NCBI GenBank assembly: GCA_018398805.1
Contig: JAGFBZ010000854.1
Span: 558,001-622,000 of the forward strand
DNA length: 64,000 nt
DNA from: Hirundichthys speculiger
Lineage: Eukaryota > Chordata > Actinopteri > Beloniformes > Exocoetidae
Direction: 5' to 3'
A program made the position numbers and the translations under genes. This document shows positions 44,476 to 59,100 of the stretch, one piece after another; the stretch's first letter is position 1, and each line of letters begins with the position of its first letter. The notes under the pieces were generated by a model. That model ran no database searches, was not told where the DNA came from, and worked only from the letters and a program-made list of their open reading frames with translations.

Positions 44476-46286
44476 GTATGGACATGTCTGGGTGGATTCT
44501 TTTATGTGTTATGTATGTAAGACGTTTCTCCAAAAAGAAGAACTATTCAATAACAAAGTGTTCTTCATCACAACTGTTGACTGTATTATAGTGTTCTTCA
44601 AATGTTTGAACAGGAAGGTAACTTGTTTACTCTGAAAGAGGAACGTCAGTATATCATGTATTTTACAAGCAAATCTTTCCTTAATTTTGGATTGTTAAAG
44701 TGATGGTTCATGAAAAAAACAACATTTTCATAAATGTTACCAACATCAGGGATTTATAATATAGAAATGTTAGAGATCATCAGAAATGTATTTATTTGTC
44801 CTGTTTCTAATTTCAAGCACTTTTAACTCTGTGTTGTGTTTGGCCATTATTAATCATTTTCTAGAGAAAGATATTCTAGAAAAACTTCCCTCACTTCCTG
44901 CAGTCTCAAGCCTCTGGATCATTTTGGTTCTCTTGGATCATTGCATTGTGTTTGAATATCGTTTGAAGTGACCTGCATTTGTGAACTGCCATAGATTCTA
45001 TTGATTAGAAAGATTTAATTGAGGTGTCAATCAGCAACATTGGTAAAGGAGTTCCTTAGATACGTCCTTGTTTAAACGCTCACAGCTAAGTGAACTCCAT
45101 ATCCATATATTTGAAATAAATAAGTGAACTTAGTCATATATATATAAATAGTAATAGACTGGCTCAGTGGTTCGCAGTGGCCATGCCTAATAACGCCTAA
45201 AACAAGAACTAGAACATTTCAGAGAAATTTTGAGGCGTGGCAAATTAAGCAGGGGTGTTTCTTGGGATTTAGACCATTGGGGGCTGAGCCCAGACCCTTA
45301 TGGTTTTGGGTATTCTACCCGGGAAATAAGCTCTATGCTTATAAAACATGTTGCATCTTGTGGGATTTAGAGCATCGGTCCAGGAGACTTTTTTGTAGGT
45401 CGGAGGCTGATACATCAGCTGATACAGTTACACAATGTTCATGTCTGTAGGTGAAAGCATATAAAGGTGCTAACTGATTAAAAGGAAGTGGCATTATTTT
45501 TGTGTGCCTATGCACAACACCCATAAAATACATAAAATAAATTTCGCACACAACTGTGTAAGATTTTGTGAGTTTTCAAATATATTAAGGCCCACAAAAA
45601 GGCAATTGATTTCGTAGAATAATAATAATAAACATACAAAATAGAATAGTGCTTAACAAGTACTACAGGTAATGAGTGGAAGAAGAGGTTACAGGTCTCT
45701 TCTTTTTTGTGGGTGACCAGATACTTATTTTCCATCATAATCCCCAAATAAATTCTTTAGAAATCTTACAACGGCACTGTGTCTGCCATCTTGACTTTGG
45801 GACCGCTCACCTGTACTTTGCACAGGTGTTCTTGTACAGTACTCCAGCTACTTGGTTATGGTATTTCATAAACTTTGTATCTTCCCGTCATGTGTTGGAC
45901 TCTCAGGGGCAACAGCCATGATAATGGCCAGAACCTTTAAGATCCCAGAATACCCAGCTTCAAGAGACAACTGCCACAATGTTTGGGTAAGCAGGAAGTA
46001 TATTTTTACAATTTATTAATTTTGTCTACAAGGTACATCCTAGTTTTAAGATAGAAAAAAAAGCTACATTATTATATTACAGTGTCGCCTGTATAGTGGT
46101 GGTCTGGAAAATGGGATATACAAGTTAAGTGTACAGTTGCATCTCAGAGATTTCAGTTAAAATTTTTTCTGAATTCATCTTCAGGTTTGGGAGGTGATTT
46201 TACAGAAATATAGCAGCAAAAAAACAGAAGAAAAAACAACTATAAACTGACAATACACACACAACTCAACATTTAATTCCACAGTT
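44476..46286. other. Intergenic region between two convergent genes
   Basis: A/T-rich sequence with no convincing gene. A short frame at 45918-45986 (MIMARTFKIPEYPAS and on) ends at a possible donor GTAAGC, but nothing downstream on the plus strand continues it. A fragment at about 45175-45240 resembles one near 39280 (GTGGCCATGCCTAATAA). Confidence 0.5.
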
Positions 46287-48643
46287 TTTATTTAGATTCT
46301 AAAAACTAGACTGACATAGTTGACAACCTGACTCAGAAGCCCCCCCCCCCCCCCCCCAAAAAAAACAAAACAAAAACAAAAAAAAAAACAAAAAGAAAAC
46401 ATAAAAGGGATTATGGCATATATTGGGGTACATGGAGGGGTGAGAAATCTAGAAAGATAAGCCAATGTGGGGCTGACAAATTTAGATTACAGTCGGAAGA
46501 CAAGGACACACTGTTCCCATACCAGCGTTCTGACTGCAACTATTTCCGTTGTCACTTTGGACAGTAAGGGAATTATTTTGCACATTTATTTGAAATGTAA
46601 CCATTTGTGATCACCATCAATGGTAAGATTTGCATTTTGGTCAACTGACATCCAGCAAATAGATGTGTCTAAAACATGACAAAGAAGCTACTCAGCACAT
46701 AGTGGTACGTCTGGGTGGTTTACTCAGACATTTTCTTATCTACTAATAAACTAGTTCAATTCTCTACTGAACAGATTAAAGGAAAAAGAAAAAGGATGGA
46801 AAAAAAAATGCTGGTTTACTTGTACATTAAAAAAAAAAAAGCATTAGTCACATTAATACAGAATTGAACAAATGGCACATTGAATTCCTAATTCAAAAAT
46901 AAAGTGGTAGTTGAGGAACTTTATATACTGAAGAGACAAGTTAAATAAATTACTACAATAAATGTTACAAATAAATCTGGAGTAGTATATACAAGAGTTA
47001 TTAGATGCGCAAAGAAAAAAATCTACAATTTCAGCTTTTTTTGTTAAAAGATATAAGTCAAACTGTATTTTAAGTAGCAGGGTTTGTGTTAACAAATGTG
47101 GGTCAGAGTGGCGCTGGAGCACAAACCAAGTATAAAAACATGTCCTGTTTGAAACTATCCAGGTAAATCTGCTGTTCATTTTTAACCAACTCTTCTGCAA
47201 ACAATCGTCAATGATACATATGAAATGAGTTCAGAGCCTTTCAGCTGCATCAGGTTCACATACAGGTGGATGTTTTGGAGGTACAGTATATCAATATGGT
47301 GTGAAGGGGAAAACTGTCACATCCTTTTATTTCTAATTCAAATGTTTGTCTGTGTACATTCTGACTGAGCTGGCTTTGACAGCATTTTTTCTGTTTTTTT
47401 TCGCACTGAAAATGATTTCTGTGTGGACAGCTTCTGCTTCTGCTCCAGTCCTCATTTGAAGTCAGTGCAAATTTTGCTTGGCCAAATACTACTACTACTA
47501 CTACAAAAAAGCTATCCAGTCTCCAGTACTTAAACACTATAACAGAATATAACCATTATAAAGAAAACAAAAAAACAAACTGACTGTTTCTGATGCATCC
47601 CATAATATCACTGTGCATTAGTATCTAACCCTTCTGAACCTCCATCTATAAACTGTTTTGAAGGCATTACTACAAAATAAATCCCTCCTTTTTCCTTCAG
47701 CATCCCTTAAAAATCTACATGTTCATAGTGGTTGTCTAAAATCACAGGAGTGAGGAGCAGTTGTAGCTTAGTGAGGTTTAATCAACTTTGTAAACAAACT
47801 CAGTGAACGTTCACCAACACACTCGATCCCTGACAGACTCTAATCTTCCACTGGCACTCTGGGGTTTGATCTTCACGACTGATTCATGGCTTTCACAGTA
47901 TGTCACTGCCACAACTAATGAGCGGTTGATCTCTTTCTGGTACAAATTTCAGATTGTAGAAAAACAAACTAAAAAAGAAAAGGAAATACTTCATGAACCA
48001 CTGAGATCCTCCTCCCTGCTCTGTTTCACTTCCTGGTCCAGCTGTAGCAACATGGTCATCGTTCCTGGAAATATACTGTGAGTGGGTTATATGAGACGGT
48101 GAGATGGGAAAAGAGGGTTTTTAACTGGTGTCTGTTCCTCCGGGCAGTTTTGGTCCATTAATGCACAAGTCAGTTTTAGATCACTTTCTGGGCAGTCAAA
48201 TGAATTCTCTATGCGGCCAGGCCACCTGCAGCTCCTCCGTCATTCCTCCCAAAAGTCTTTTAAAGGGTAAGCAAGGTGAGTATCAGAAGAAGCAGTAGTT
48301 ACACTTGAAGGGTCTGGAAAGATCTTCATGCTAGTTCATGCTGCAGTGACACCTCACAGATATGCAACATGTTTGAATATGCAGACAAACACATAGTGGT
48401 CAGACTGTTGTGGAGGTGAGCGGCTGTAGCTACAGCAGAAGGTGGTGTTTTTTTTTTTTTTTTTTTACATTTTGTTTTAAATTTAAATAAAAAAAAAAAT
48501 GCTGAAACATTGTGTCATAAGAGTATTAGCTCAGGAACGGTGAACAGAAGAGAGCTTAAATGGTGAAAGGCCCCTTCCATTATTTCTTTTTTGCTGGTGC
48601 TGCTGCACCAGATGAATTAGTTTCTAGAAGAGTCTCTGCCTCT
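46287..48643 (-). terminator. sbf1: Probable sbf1 3' UTR and polyA signal
   Basis: On the minus strand the sequence after the sbf1 stop (48644) runs without genes to AATAAA at 46292-46287. That gives a 3' UTR of about 2.35 kb. Nearer signals may also be used. A run of 17 C residues and A-rich tracts at about 46340-46395 lie just inside it. The extent is inferred; no transcript evidence is available. Confidence 0.45.
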
Positions 48644-50150
48644 TCAGGCGTCCGAGAGGCAGCTCTGAACACTGTCCATCCACAGCTGTGCATTCAGACT
48701 GTCCTGGGCACAGAAGTTGTACACTCTTTTGGTCGTCTTGAGCTGAAAGTTCAGAAGAAAAACGGCAATAAAGGTTTTTGGAAATTAATGGAAATGCAGA
48801 CAAAAAGTAGGTTATCTACTATTATTATCCTTTGTATGCTGCTTCCTACATTCCAGATGTAACTCTTAACAAAGATAGAAACCAAATAATGTTATTTATA
48901 TGGATTGAAAATGGATTAAAGACCATCACACTAAAGCTAATTATTGGCTGTGCCAGTAAATGTATATTACCACTGTTTGGGCTGCAGCATTAACATTGTG
49001 GTACGCAATTCAAAATGATGAATCTGTGTCAATATCTCTCACAAAGAGGGGCTGGCTTTGGTTGTTCAGTTTGTTTTTTTTAAATAGTCTAGACCAGCAG
49101 TTCTTGACCTTGTTGGAGGTACTGAACCCCATCAGTTTCATATGCACATTCACCAAACCCGTCTTTATTTAAAAATAAAATAGGATTTTTTTCAAATTCA
49201 AGACATAGGTACATGTTTTACTGGTGCACAAAATGAACTGTGCATTAACATCACTATTTTCAAAGAACAAAACCAATACAATGCACGAACTGCATGAATT
49301 ACAGACGTTACTTATTATTTATTGTATTTATCATTCATTTTTTGAACCCGCTTTATCCTCATTAGGGTCACGAGTGTCGGTTTGTTGATGGGTGCAAAGT
49401 CGAGAGCAGGCAGAGTAGCCTTTTCATCTAATCTGGCTCTCTTCACCTTTAACTCAGCCAGCGTTGTGTTCTTGTTTTCCCCATCTGCGACTACTGAGTG
49501 CAGTAGTCGCACTCAGATTCCCTGCAGCACAGACTGGCCGAGCAATTAAACATGATCACCTGTAGCCAGTGATGTCATCATGAATCATATGTCAGGTGCG
49601 TGTCTTGACCTCCGCCAAACCCGAGACTGACTCACTGAACCCCTAGGGTTCGATCGAACCCAGATTAAGAACCACTGGTCTAGCCACATTAAAATAAGTC
49701 TAACTGGATACTAAAAATACAAAAAAACTGAACAAACTGACTTTATAAAGGCACTGTTTTGCAGGAGCACCAGGGCCTCTAATCTGTTTTTGACTGCCTA
49801 ACTAGCTGTGAAGATGTTTAGATGAATAATCTGAAATGCGTGTGAACTCACATCAAAGAAGGCTTTCTCTTCAATGTTCTTCGGCGCTCCCAGGGCAGGT
49901 GCTCCCACCATAACAGACTCCACATCAGCCAGCTCAATCACTCCTTTACACTCCTTGTCCTGTCTGCTCTCGTAGTATCTCAGCTACAGATGGATATAAG
50001 TTAAGAAAAGGCAAGCAAAGGTGGATTTCTAGTATAACTTTCACATCAAGTTGTGAAAGTACCTGATGTTTAGTCTTATCCAGGACAAACCACCGTGGTT
50101 TCCATGGTTTCAACAATGCTCCCTTCTTGTAAAGAATGCCTTCAAAGCTC
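48644..50150 (-). CDS. sbf1: sbf1 last three exons: PH domain
   Basis: Exons 50150-50063, 49983-49852 and 48742-48644 encode a pleckstrin-homology domain: [40 protein letters not shown], then [20 protein letters not shown] and the end SVQSCLSDA before TGA (48646-48644). The conserved Trp of the C-terminal PH helix is present in LWMDS. In the family this domain binds phosphoinositides weakly. Confidence 0.93.
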
Positions 50151-53100
50151 CTGTAGGAGACACAAGTAAAGACGTGTTCTAGTAGTTCTGTCATATGAGA
50201 ATGTTGTTTTTTGTTCAGGATTTGGGTCGATATTTTCTGAACAATGGCGACCCAACAGTTATAACTGCCGCTGTAACAGATCACACAACTTTAGGAGTCA
50301 GCACCACTGTTACACCTGATCAGAGGGTTTAATATATAGTACAATTTTAAAGAGCATTAGGTACATTTGGCATTTATACATAAGATAAATAAAAGTCAGA
50401 ACATATTTTCTGGAGTTATTAGGAAGTGTTTTTGTCATTCACTTTGTTGCTAGTTATAGAATTCCACATGCAGTATTTACAGTATAAACCCTTTATCAAA
50501 CTACAACTGAGGGAAAACAAGCTAATTGACAAAATGCAAGTGTAGTGCTTTAAGCCTCAGTAAGTGACTCCCAATGTCATTTTGGTGTACTTCAAGTGCT
50601 TTAAGAAAAAAAAAAAAAAAAGCATGTACGGACCTGTTCTCGCTTTCTGTGCTCTGGAACTGGCTGTAGAGGGAGCTGGTGCACGGCTGACCAACAACAG
50701 GTGTAGAGGTGGCGTTAGCCTCACAGTCCAGACCCAGGTTGATGGAGGACCCAACGGCACTCTCCTGCAGACAGATGCCCTGAGAACGCCGCTGGTGGCT
50801 GAGTTTAGACGACATTAGTAGGGAGCTTGAGAACGACTGCTGTGGGCGAATGACAGAGATAAAACAATCAATAAACAAGATGGCTGCCCAACCAGAGAGC
50901 ACAAAATATCAGTCTAGTCTGTCCTAGAAATCTGCAACAAAAGTTCTAATTTTACTGAAAGGAAATGTTACAAGGTACATCTCTCATGTGGATTCTACGA
51001 TTTACGTGGATCCAGATTTAATCCTGTGGCATCAAATAAAGAAAAATGTAGAAACATTTATTAGAGGAGAAAAAAAATGCAGGTCTGCAAAAAAAAGGCT
51101 TCAGTCCCCCCCCCTTTTTTTTCCCCAAGTCCTCAAAGGGAACAGCATTAAGGGATCTCTACTAGTCATTTGACTACTATGTAAGTACAAATTTATAACA
51201 AGAAGGGACTAGAAGAAGCCAGTATAAAGTTCTTTTTATACACATTCTATTCGCTTACAAAATTAAAACTACATCTGTAGAAATCTTATTCACACCATCA
51301 CGTAAATGAGATGATGTTTGATAAGCTTGTCAAGGGCTTAAAATAGCTATTTATTTTTATGTAGGTAATTTGCCCCAAATACAAAAATTATTGGCCATTT
51401 TCCTGCAAATTCATCTCCTCAAAACTACTTCAATTTAAGTCATTTTAGTCTTTGGTTTCTTCTTTCAAATTACTGCCATGTCAGTTGTAAATTCCAAACA
51501 AAATTAACCCAAATTTTCCTTATGTATTAAGTTTTTTCTCTTTTTATGAGAGTTTAAAACTGCGATGTCCTTGGTGCTGAAGATTACTGTCCTCATTTTA
51601 ACCAAAAACTGTCACCACTACATCACAGAGGTACTGACCATAGAGTGTGTGAAGTGTTTGACTCTCAACTTTGACTGTTTTCAGTGCACCATCAATACTT
51701 TTGAAGAAAACCTACTAGAACAATGAACACAAGTACCTCACATTATTTATTTGACTTTTTTGTGGGAAGACCAAGCTAGTATCTAACCTTGCTTTCCAGT
51801 TTGTTTTCTGTCCTCTGTATGGTTTTAATTTTCTCCCAAGTGTCTTTCCACTTCTCTGACGTCTGCCCTAACTCAGCCTCCAGACTGTGCAGTTGTTGCA
51901 GAAGTTTAGTGATGGCGTCGGGCATCACTTTACATAAACTGTCATAACACGGCCACACAATCTGGCGCTGAGACTTAGGGGAGCTGGTGTCAGGTTTCTC
52001 CATCGTCTCTTCTTCCGTGCGCTCCTGGCGGCTCTTCATCTCCCAGTCGTACAACGGCCCTTCAGACAGAGTCTCTTCGGTGTAAAAGTCCCACATTTTC
52101 AGGTTCGAGATGAATGTGTACGGTCGCAATACCTGAGTAAAACAATGGGTGACTAATTATTTCATGACAAAATGATCTAATGTACCAAGCTGTAAAATTT
52201 ACAATAACAATTTGTCTGTCATAATCATTGTCAGTTTTTTTTTAAAGCATGTTGTTCCCACCTCCTCATCCTCTGGACAGAACATGTAGTTGTAGAAGAT
52301 GGGTGTTTTTTTGTAAAGTCTATCGATATAGTCCCACACAGATTTGCACACCTGAGGGCATTTCCTTTCACCTTTCTCCTCGTACAGTATACCTGCATCC
52401 AGAGAAGTACGAGTCACAAAAGCTCACCACCATTTACTGAATTAACTCACACAACATCAAAGTTCTTACTTACCCAGCTCAATGCGTTCATAGTCTGAGT
52501 CCAGCAGGAAGGTGCGAAAGCGGTTGGACACATAGTGGTAGGCCAGGAATTTCAGGTAGTACTGACTAAATTCAAACTCCATGGGGAACTGGAGGTGGAT
52601 CTGAGGGTGAAGACAGATACAGAATGTTCAGAGATGTGCTGTGAAATGGTCACGTTTCCCTGTCAGAGGTCGTCACAGCAAGACATATGCCTCCATTTAA
52701 CCCTATCCTCTGCATCCTCTTTTCTCACTGTAGGTCAAGAAGTCCCGAGAACCTGGACTGAAGAACACTGCTGTAAATGAATCAATAAATTGATTCCTCT
52801 CGCCTGCAGAGCAGCAGACCTACCTGATGTACGCAATCCAGGAACTGCAGAAAGACTGGGATGAAACCACTGCTCTGGCTGCCCAGTGTTTGCGCTCCAC
52901 GGTGACTGAACCTGTGACCAAAAGACAACCACTCCTTCTCCACCAGCAGTCGGAAACCATCAAAGGTTCTGTAGTAAGGATCAGACAGCAGCTGCACCAG
53001 GGACACCACCTACACACACACATGCATGCACACACACACATTCAGAAATGTCACCTCAATGCTCATGACTTCAATTGACACAATGTGGTGGATGTTGATA

Positions 53101-56100
53101 GGTTAAGTAATCATTTGATTAGCTTTAGTAATCTTTAGATGTTTCTCTCAGTCAAACCTGTGTAGTGACATCCCAGCCATCTTCTAGGCTGACCATAACT
53201 GATGAGCCAGTGTCCAGAAGCTCGACCACCAGGACAGACACCTGCAGCACCCGGTGTAGCTAAGAGGACAAGTGGACATTAAGAGTCACCACAAAGAACA
53301 GCTGAATGGAACAACAACAAGAATTTTATGAAAGAAACAAATGCAAACCAGGGTCATCCACTCCGACTCTTCCAAGCAGCGAAGGAAGGTCATGTTGGGG
53401 TCAGAGGTTGGGGAGCTCGGGACGCAGGCTTTCATCAGCTTCTTAAAGCTGTTCTTCACCTGCCGCACATCACAAACCTCGATGGGGACAACCTCCCACT
53501 GCTGGAATGAGTCCTGCTTTCCCCCCTGATGACATCAACACAAAAGATTGATCAGTAAGCAGATTAATTACTTTACATAAGCTCAAAAATTTAGATTTTT
53601 TTGTATTTATTTAATTTACCAATTTGTTATTTAATGACTTTCTTGACAGTTAGCATCCTGTAAATAGCCTACATAAATAATGTGTCTAAGTTGCATAAAT
53701 TCTGAACATACTCAGTTGATAAGCAAAACTAAATGACCGTTGCAGCTATCGCTACGCCTGTTGCAGCTATCGCTACACCTGTTGCAGGGATTCATTCAAG
53801 CTGAGATGGAATATTTATTTAACCCCAACATACAGAGCCTGTATGTTGGGGTTGCTTGAGATATTTTTCTTGGTTACTTTTTCATTTTTTACAACCTCTT
53901 ATCATGAGTAACCATAGCAATTAAAGAGTTGTTTACAAGAGGGAACAGCTGATAAAAAATATCAAGAATCCAAATTATACCCAGACTGAGATTTCCATGA
54001 GTTGAGGAGGAAATGCCACGGTTGCAGAGCAGGAGCAAAGCGGAGAGGGAGAAAGAGGAAGTTTTAAAACAGCTCTTCTCTCCATCATAATGGGGAACGT
54101 GAGATCTCTCGCTAACAAGGTGGATGAGCTTGATGGCCTGATGAGGACAAATCTTGGAGTTTCAGCAAAGCAGTTTAATGTGTTTCACCAAGACACGGCA
54201 GCAGGAGCATATTCCAGACTCCAGAGTCTCTTTGTCCTTCCGATCGCGGGTAGTGGGTGGTCTGACCCGCGATCACAATATACCGAGTTTGCGGAAAGCA
54301 CAAAAGACACGGCCATTGCCACACTTATAATGTGAGTAAAGGAGTGGCATAGCGGATAGCAGCTTTAGGGAAGCGGAAAATTACATTAGCGGTTAGCGGA
54401 GGTTCCTAAATCCGCAATTTGTGGGTAGCGCGTAGCGGCTAGCGGGAGGTGTACGATTGGGGCCTACGTCTCTTAGCTAGCTTGGAACGTCTTGGCATTC
54501 CCATGAACATGGCTGTGGAGAGGGAGGTCTGGGCCACTTTTATTAGGCCGGTCCTCACACGACCCAAAGTTCACTAAGTGGAAGTTAATGAATGGAAAAA
54601 CTCAGAACTTGCACAGACTAGGTTTCTGACAATACAAGTTTGCAATGCAGGCACATCAAAAGTTTACTGTATCTCACATCTTTTACATCTGTGGCTGGTT
54701 GTGTGTGCTTGTTAAGGGTAATTTGTGTAATTTGTAATTTGTGTAAAATCTTGCTCAACTATTTACACGACATTCAATAGAGTGTGTTTGAACACCTTGA
54801 GCTGGGCTTTGTCTCCAATGATGTAAAGGTAGGCTTTCTGCTGGCGGAGAAACAGAGCCTCAGTTGGCCCTCCATTGGGCTGTGGAGATTCTTTCCCAGC
54901 CAGACGTGTCCCCACATCTGGATTGTAGGCACTTAGACGTCCACTGCCTCGAATACTCCCCCATTTACCTGCAATGTGCACATACAAAGGACCACAGAAA
55001 AGTCAGCACCTCATGAAAACTAAGCAACAAAATAAACCTTATGCTGAGCCGATTTTTGTGTGAAAGAATCATTAAAGACATTTCTAGTTTATTAGGACCC
55101 AGGTTTTATTAACTGGAATGATCCTTTTACTTCATGCCAACAAGCTGATTGATGCCACATCCATAGTTACAGCCTTGCTGGTAAACAAAATAAAAAATAA
55201 TTAAAACTACTCCTCCACTTGGCTAAATCGATTAGAGAAAGAACTGTGATGACTGCTGAGATTTGGCAGAGAGGGAAAAAAAAGTCAAACAACTCAACCA
55301 ACAGCAAGTCAGACTGCACAGCTGCAGAAGCAGCAATGAAAAACAAGCAGTAACAAGAAACCATTAGTCTGCAGAGACAGGGACTTTCCAAGAATAATGC
55401 CAAAAACACAAACTACTTCTAAAAAGACCTGATTGGTTAGAGAGGAGTGAAGGAAGGGATGTGGGGGGCGTGACCTACTGTACCTCTAGGAGGATTCCTG
55501 GACTTGCCTGACAGTTTGGGTTGAGAGGGGGAGATGACTTTGGCCCTTTGACCAAGAGCTGAAGTCAAACGACAGAGATGGCCAGTTAACCAATAAAGCT
55601 ACACTGAATGGCACATATACTAATCCTAAACATGAGGTACAAGGGATGCATTCACTTATTCATCCTCCCTCTCCAGCCCCAGATTCAATAACATATTTCA
55701 TACTGTAAATTGAACTCATAAATGTTTTGAAACTAGGACTACAACAGACCTACGGGGAGACATCTTTAACATACCTCCTCTACTGAAGGTTCCAGGAATG
55801 TCTTCTTTAGCACCCATCACCTGCTTCATCAGCATCCCAATCTTGGGTTGTCTCAGTTTATCTGAAAAGTCTATGGACAGAAGAAACCATCAATCATATG
55901 ATCCCAAAAGACCCAGCCATATGTGAGGTTCTAAAAGGATTTATATTTTTCCACCCACCAGAGGAATTCATATGTGTAGATGTGAAGCCGCTCAGTGTGT
56001 TCCTGCCATTGCTCTCACTGTAAGAAGGCATGGAGCTTATGATGGCCTGTAGATATTTCTCCTGCTCCAGACTGGTTGAGTCTGCCTGAGAGGGCACTGC

Positions 56101-59100
56101 ACAAAGGAAATAAACATGGAGAAAACCTTATGTAATCAGATAACTAACATATTTCTTAACTGCCAATTGTTTTTCAGGTGACTTAATGTCTGCCAACATG
56201 CTGACTGATGTTACATCCATAATTGAAAAGGTAGATATTAGGTGTCTTTTCTGAATTATTCTGTACCATTTGACAAAAAAAAAAACAAAAACACCCAATA
56301 AGCATATTTTCAGTATTATTTATATACATTGCAACACGTCAAAAGGTTTCTCTGATTTATGAAAATTTCTGACATTAGAAATTTAGACCTTTTCATGAAA
56401 TATCCAAACAAACCAGGGAATTACTTTCTAGTAGAAACTGAGGTAAAGAGGTTAAAAAGCCTTTATTTCAGCATGGCTGAAGAGTTAAAAACTAGAGCTG
56501 ACGCATTGCAGCCTGTGGGCCTTCATCAGGGCTGATATAAGATGGCCACCCATATATAGGGAGGGGTCTCATGACTGGGCGGGCCTTGAAGACAAAGATT
56601 ACAAAATTCTAAATTTGAACAGAGACTGAGCAAGACATAGTATATAAACAAACAACAATATAGGACGTATCAAGTACTGTAAACCTTCACGCTAAATAGA
56701 AAACATCAGAAATAAACAGATTAAAAAATAAGACTTTTTCATCCAAGATGCCAAGGGAAGACCCAAATAAGCCAAGAAGGTTGGAGGAAGTCAAAGGGGA
56801 GAAGTCGAGTTCACCATTCAGACCTGGATATTATGTGACTTTGAGAGTCTATATCCAAAAGGATTCTCTCTGTAGAAGTCTTTTTAACCTGTCTCCTCCC
56901 CTTACTGAACTGGCTATATGTTCCATGTCTGAGATCTTCAAGGTCTTGCTCAGTCTCTGTTCAAATTTAGAATTCTGTAATCTTTGTCTTTAAGGCCCAC
57001 CCAGTCATGAGACCCCTCCCTATATATAGGAGGATGCATATGGGCGGCCATCTTGTTTTTTTTAATTTTTTTTTCAAATCTTTATTAATATCATTGCAAA
57101 AAATCTATATAGGACAGTCTCTTTAAAAAGAGTTAAATCTGTGCTTGGTTCTGTGGGATGCCGCACTAGAAATTGACTTCTGATTGTAGAATTATTTTGT
57201 TCAGAACATTTTGTGGTGTTATATTGTATACGTATTGTCTAGAGATTGGCCGACATAAGTAATTCTATAGCAAATGCCAATTATTAAGAAATAAACAATC
57301 TACCTTTAATACTGTCAAAGTATTTAAAGAATGAAAAATAAATGTAATCACTTATATTTGGATAAAACAATAAGACTAAGGTGCCTAAGACTTTTGCACA
57401 GTACTGAAAGGTGTAAGTTTGTCAGTTAAAAATATTCAGTGTGTTTTCTAAACTAAACGTTTTCTAAACGTTTACGTTATGTGAATAATTTCTGTACCTG
57501 CAGTAGGTGCGTTGGGAGACTTAAAGAAGCCTACCACCCCCTTGGCATGAAGGCCTGCTGAGCGCAGCAGGACTGCCTTCGTTCGTGAATTCCTCCAACA
57601 CACAACAGGGAAGCGGTTCTGTCTGTAGCAGCGGCAAATTCTGTGGATGGTCGTGTCTGGGATGCTTTGAGGGACGATCAGTAGGCCAGGGTAGCTGAGA
57701 CACACAAATACAGTATGAGGTACTGTATATACAACATATGCCTCTGATTCATTTATGTGTGTGTGTGTGTGTGTGCCTTCTAGTGGATTCTTACCTCCTG
57801 CAGATGGTATACATGCGGTTAATAGTGGAAATTCGGAAGGGCTCATTTTTAGAACGAGTCAGGCTGTTGCTAAGTGTGCCCAGTCCCAGACGCTGGTAAT
57901 CACGACAACAGGCACGCTCCACAACATTGCTCATGGTCTGTCTGTCTGAAGAGCGGATTGTTGAGGAGAGGGTAAGGGTGCTCTGGTCAGCTTCCTCTGT
58001 GACTATGGAAACACATGCCATATTTTCAATTAAGAAGGATTCACTTTAATTTTCACAGTAAATTTATACACTTTTAACTACCATATTTTCACGTCTATAA
58101 GGCGCACTTTAAAGTCTTTAAACTGTCGTCAGAATGGCCGGGGCGCCTTTGCGCTCAGAGCACCGGAGATGCGCAATCTCTGCGCAATAGTGTCAAAAAT
58201 TTCTTTCACTCCTGATAGACATCCAATGATTCGTTCTGCAGTATTTTAAAAACATCAGCTGCGCCGCGTTACTGACATCTCGTCTACTGGTACAGATGGT
58301 GACCTTGGCAGCTGCCCATGTCACCCATACAGGGAAAAGTAAATTTACCTTGTGCCAGTCTCTGTGGCGGTAGTCAGTATTCCTGTCACTGTAGCCACTG
58401 AAAATGAACACTGGGAATACAGCATCTGGCTTGAGCTGGTTTTCGGTCTGGTGGCACGAGGGGATTATGGAGTTTCAGTGAAGCTGGCCAACAGCAGAGA
58501 AACTGAGGCTTAGAGGAAAGATGTGAAGAACTAATTTACTTCAGTCCCTTGTTTCGTAATACTTATTACTTATCGCTTTTTTCTGTGTTCTATGATCTTT
58601 TCTACCTATAGCAGCATTAAAATTAACCATCAACATCCACTTAAGACATTTAAGTGTCTGTGACCAACCATGCGGATGATGTCACATTTGGACTTCTTAA
58701 AACATGGCTGTGCCTTTGTGATAAAAATGTGAAATACAACATAATTTTCCAGCCAAACTTGAATTTAGGTTTAATTATACATTAACATCTCTCAACATCA
58801 AAAGCAACCAAAGTACACTGACTTTATTCTGTTCTTCTTTTTCACTTTAAAGCCCAGGTTTCTCAGACATTCAGTCAAAACCATAATTTCTAAAAGCCTT
58901 TAATTTCTACAGATCAACAGAACTTCATCACATTTCCCCATGGTGAATTTTCATTATCATACCTGAGATTTCATCCTCATCTAGTTCTGATGCGAAGCTA
59001 CTCCTGTTCTCCCAGGTAGGGGGAGAATACTTCTTCTTGGTCACATACTGGCGGCCAATGGTCCTCTTGGCAGTCTTCACCAGGTTTTTGGAAAGTGTTC

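Noticed and set aside
45918..45986. Short ATG-started segment ending in a possible donor (MIMARTFKIPEYPAS)
   Set aside because: No downstream plus-strand exon could be found and sbf1 converges from the right; too little to call a gene.
56748..56993. 81-codon frame between the arms of the foldback repeat
   Set aside because: It runs into the right arm and matches no family; best seen as part of the element.
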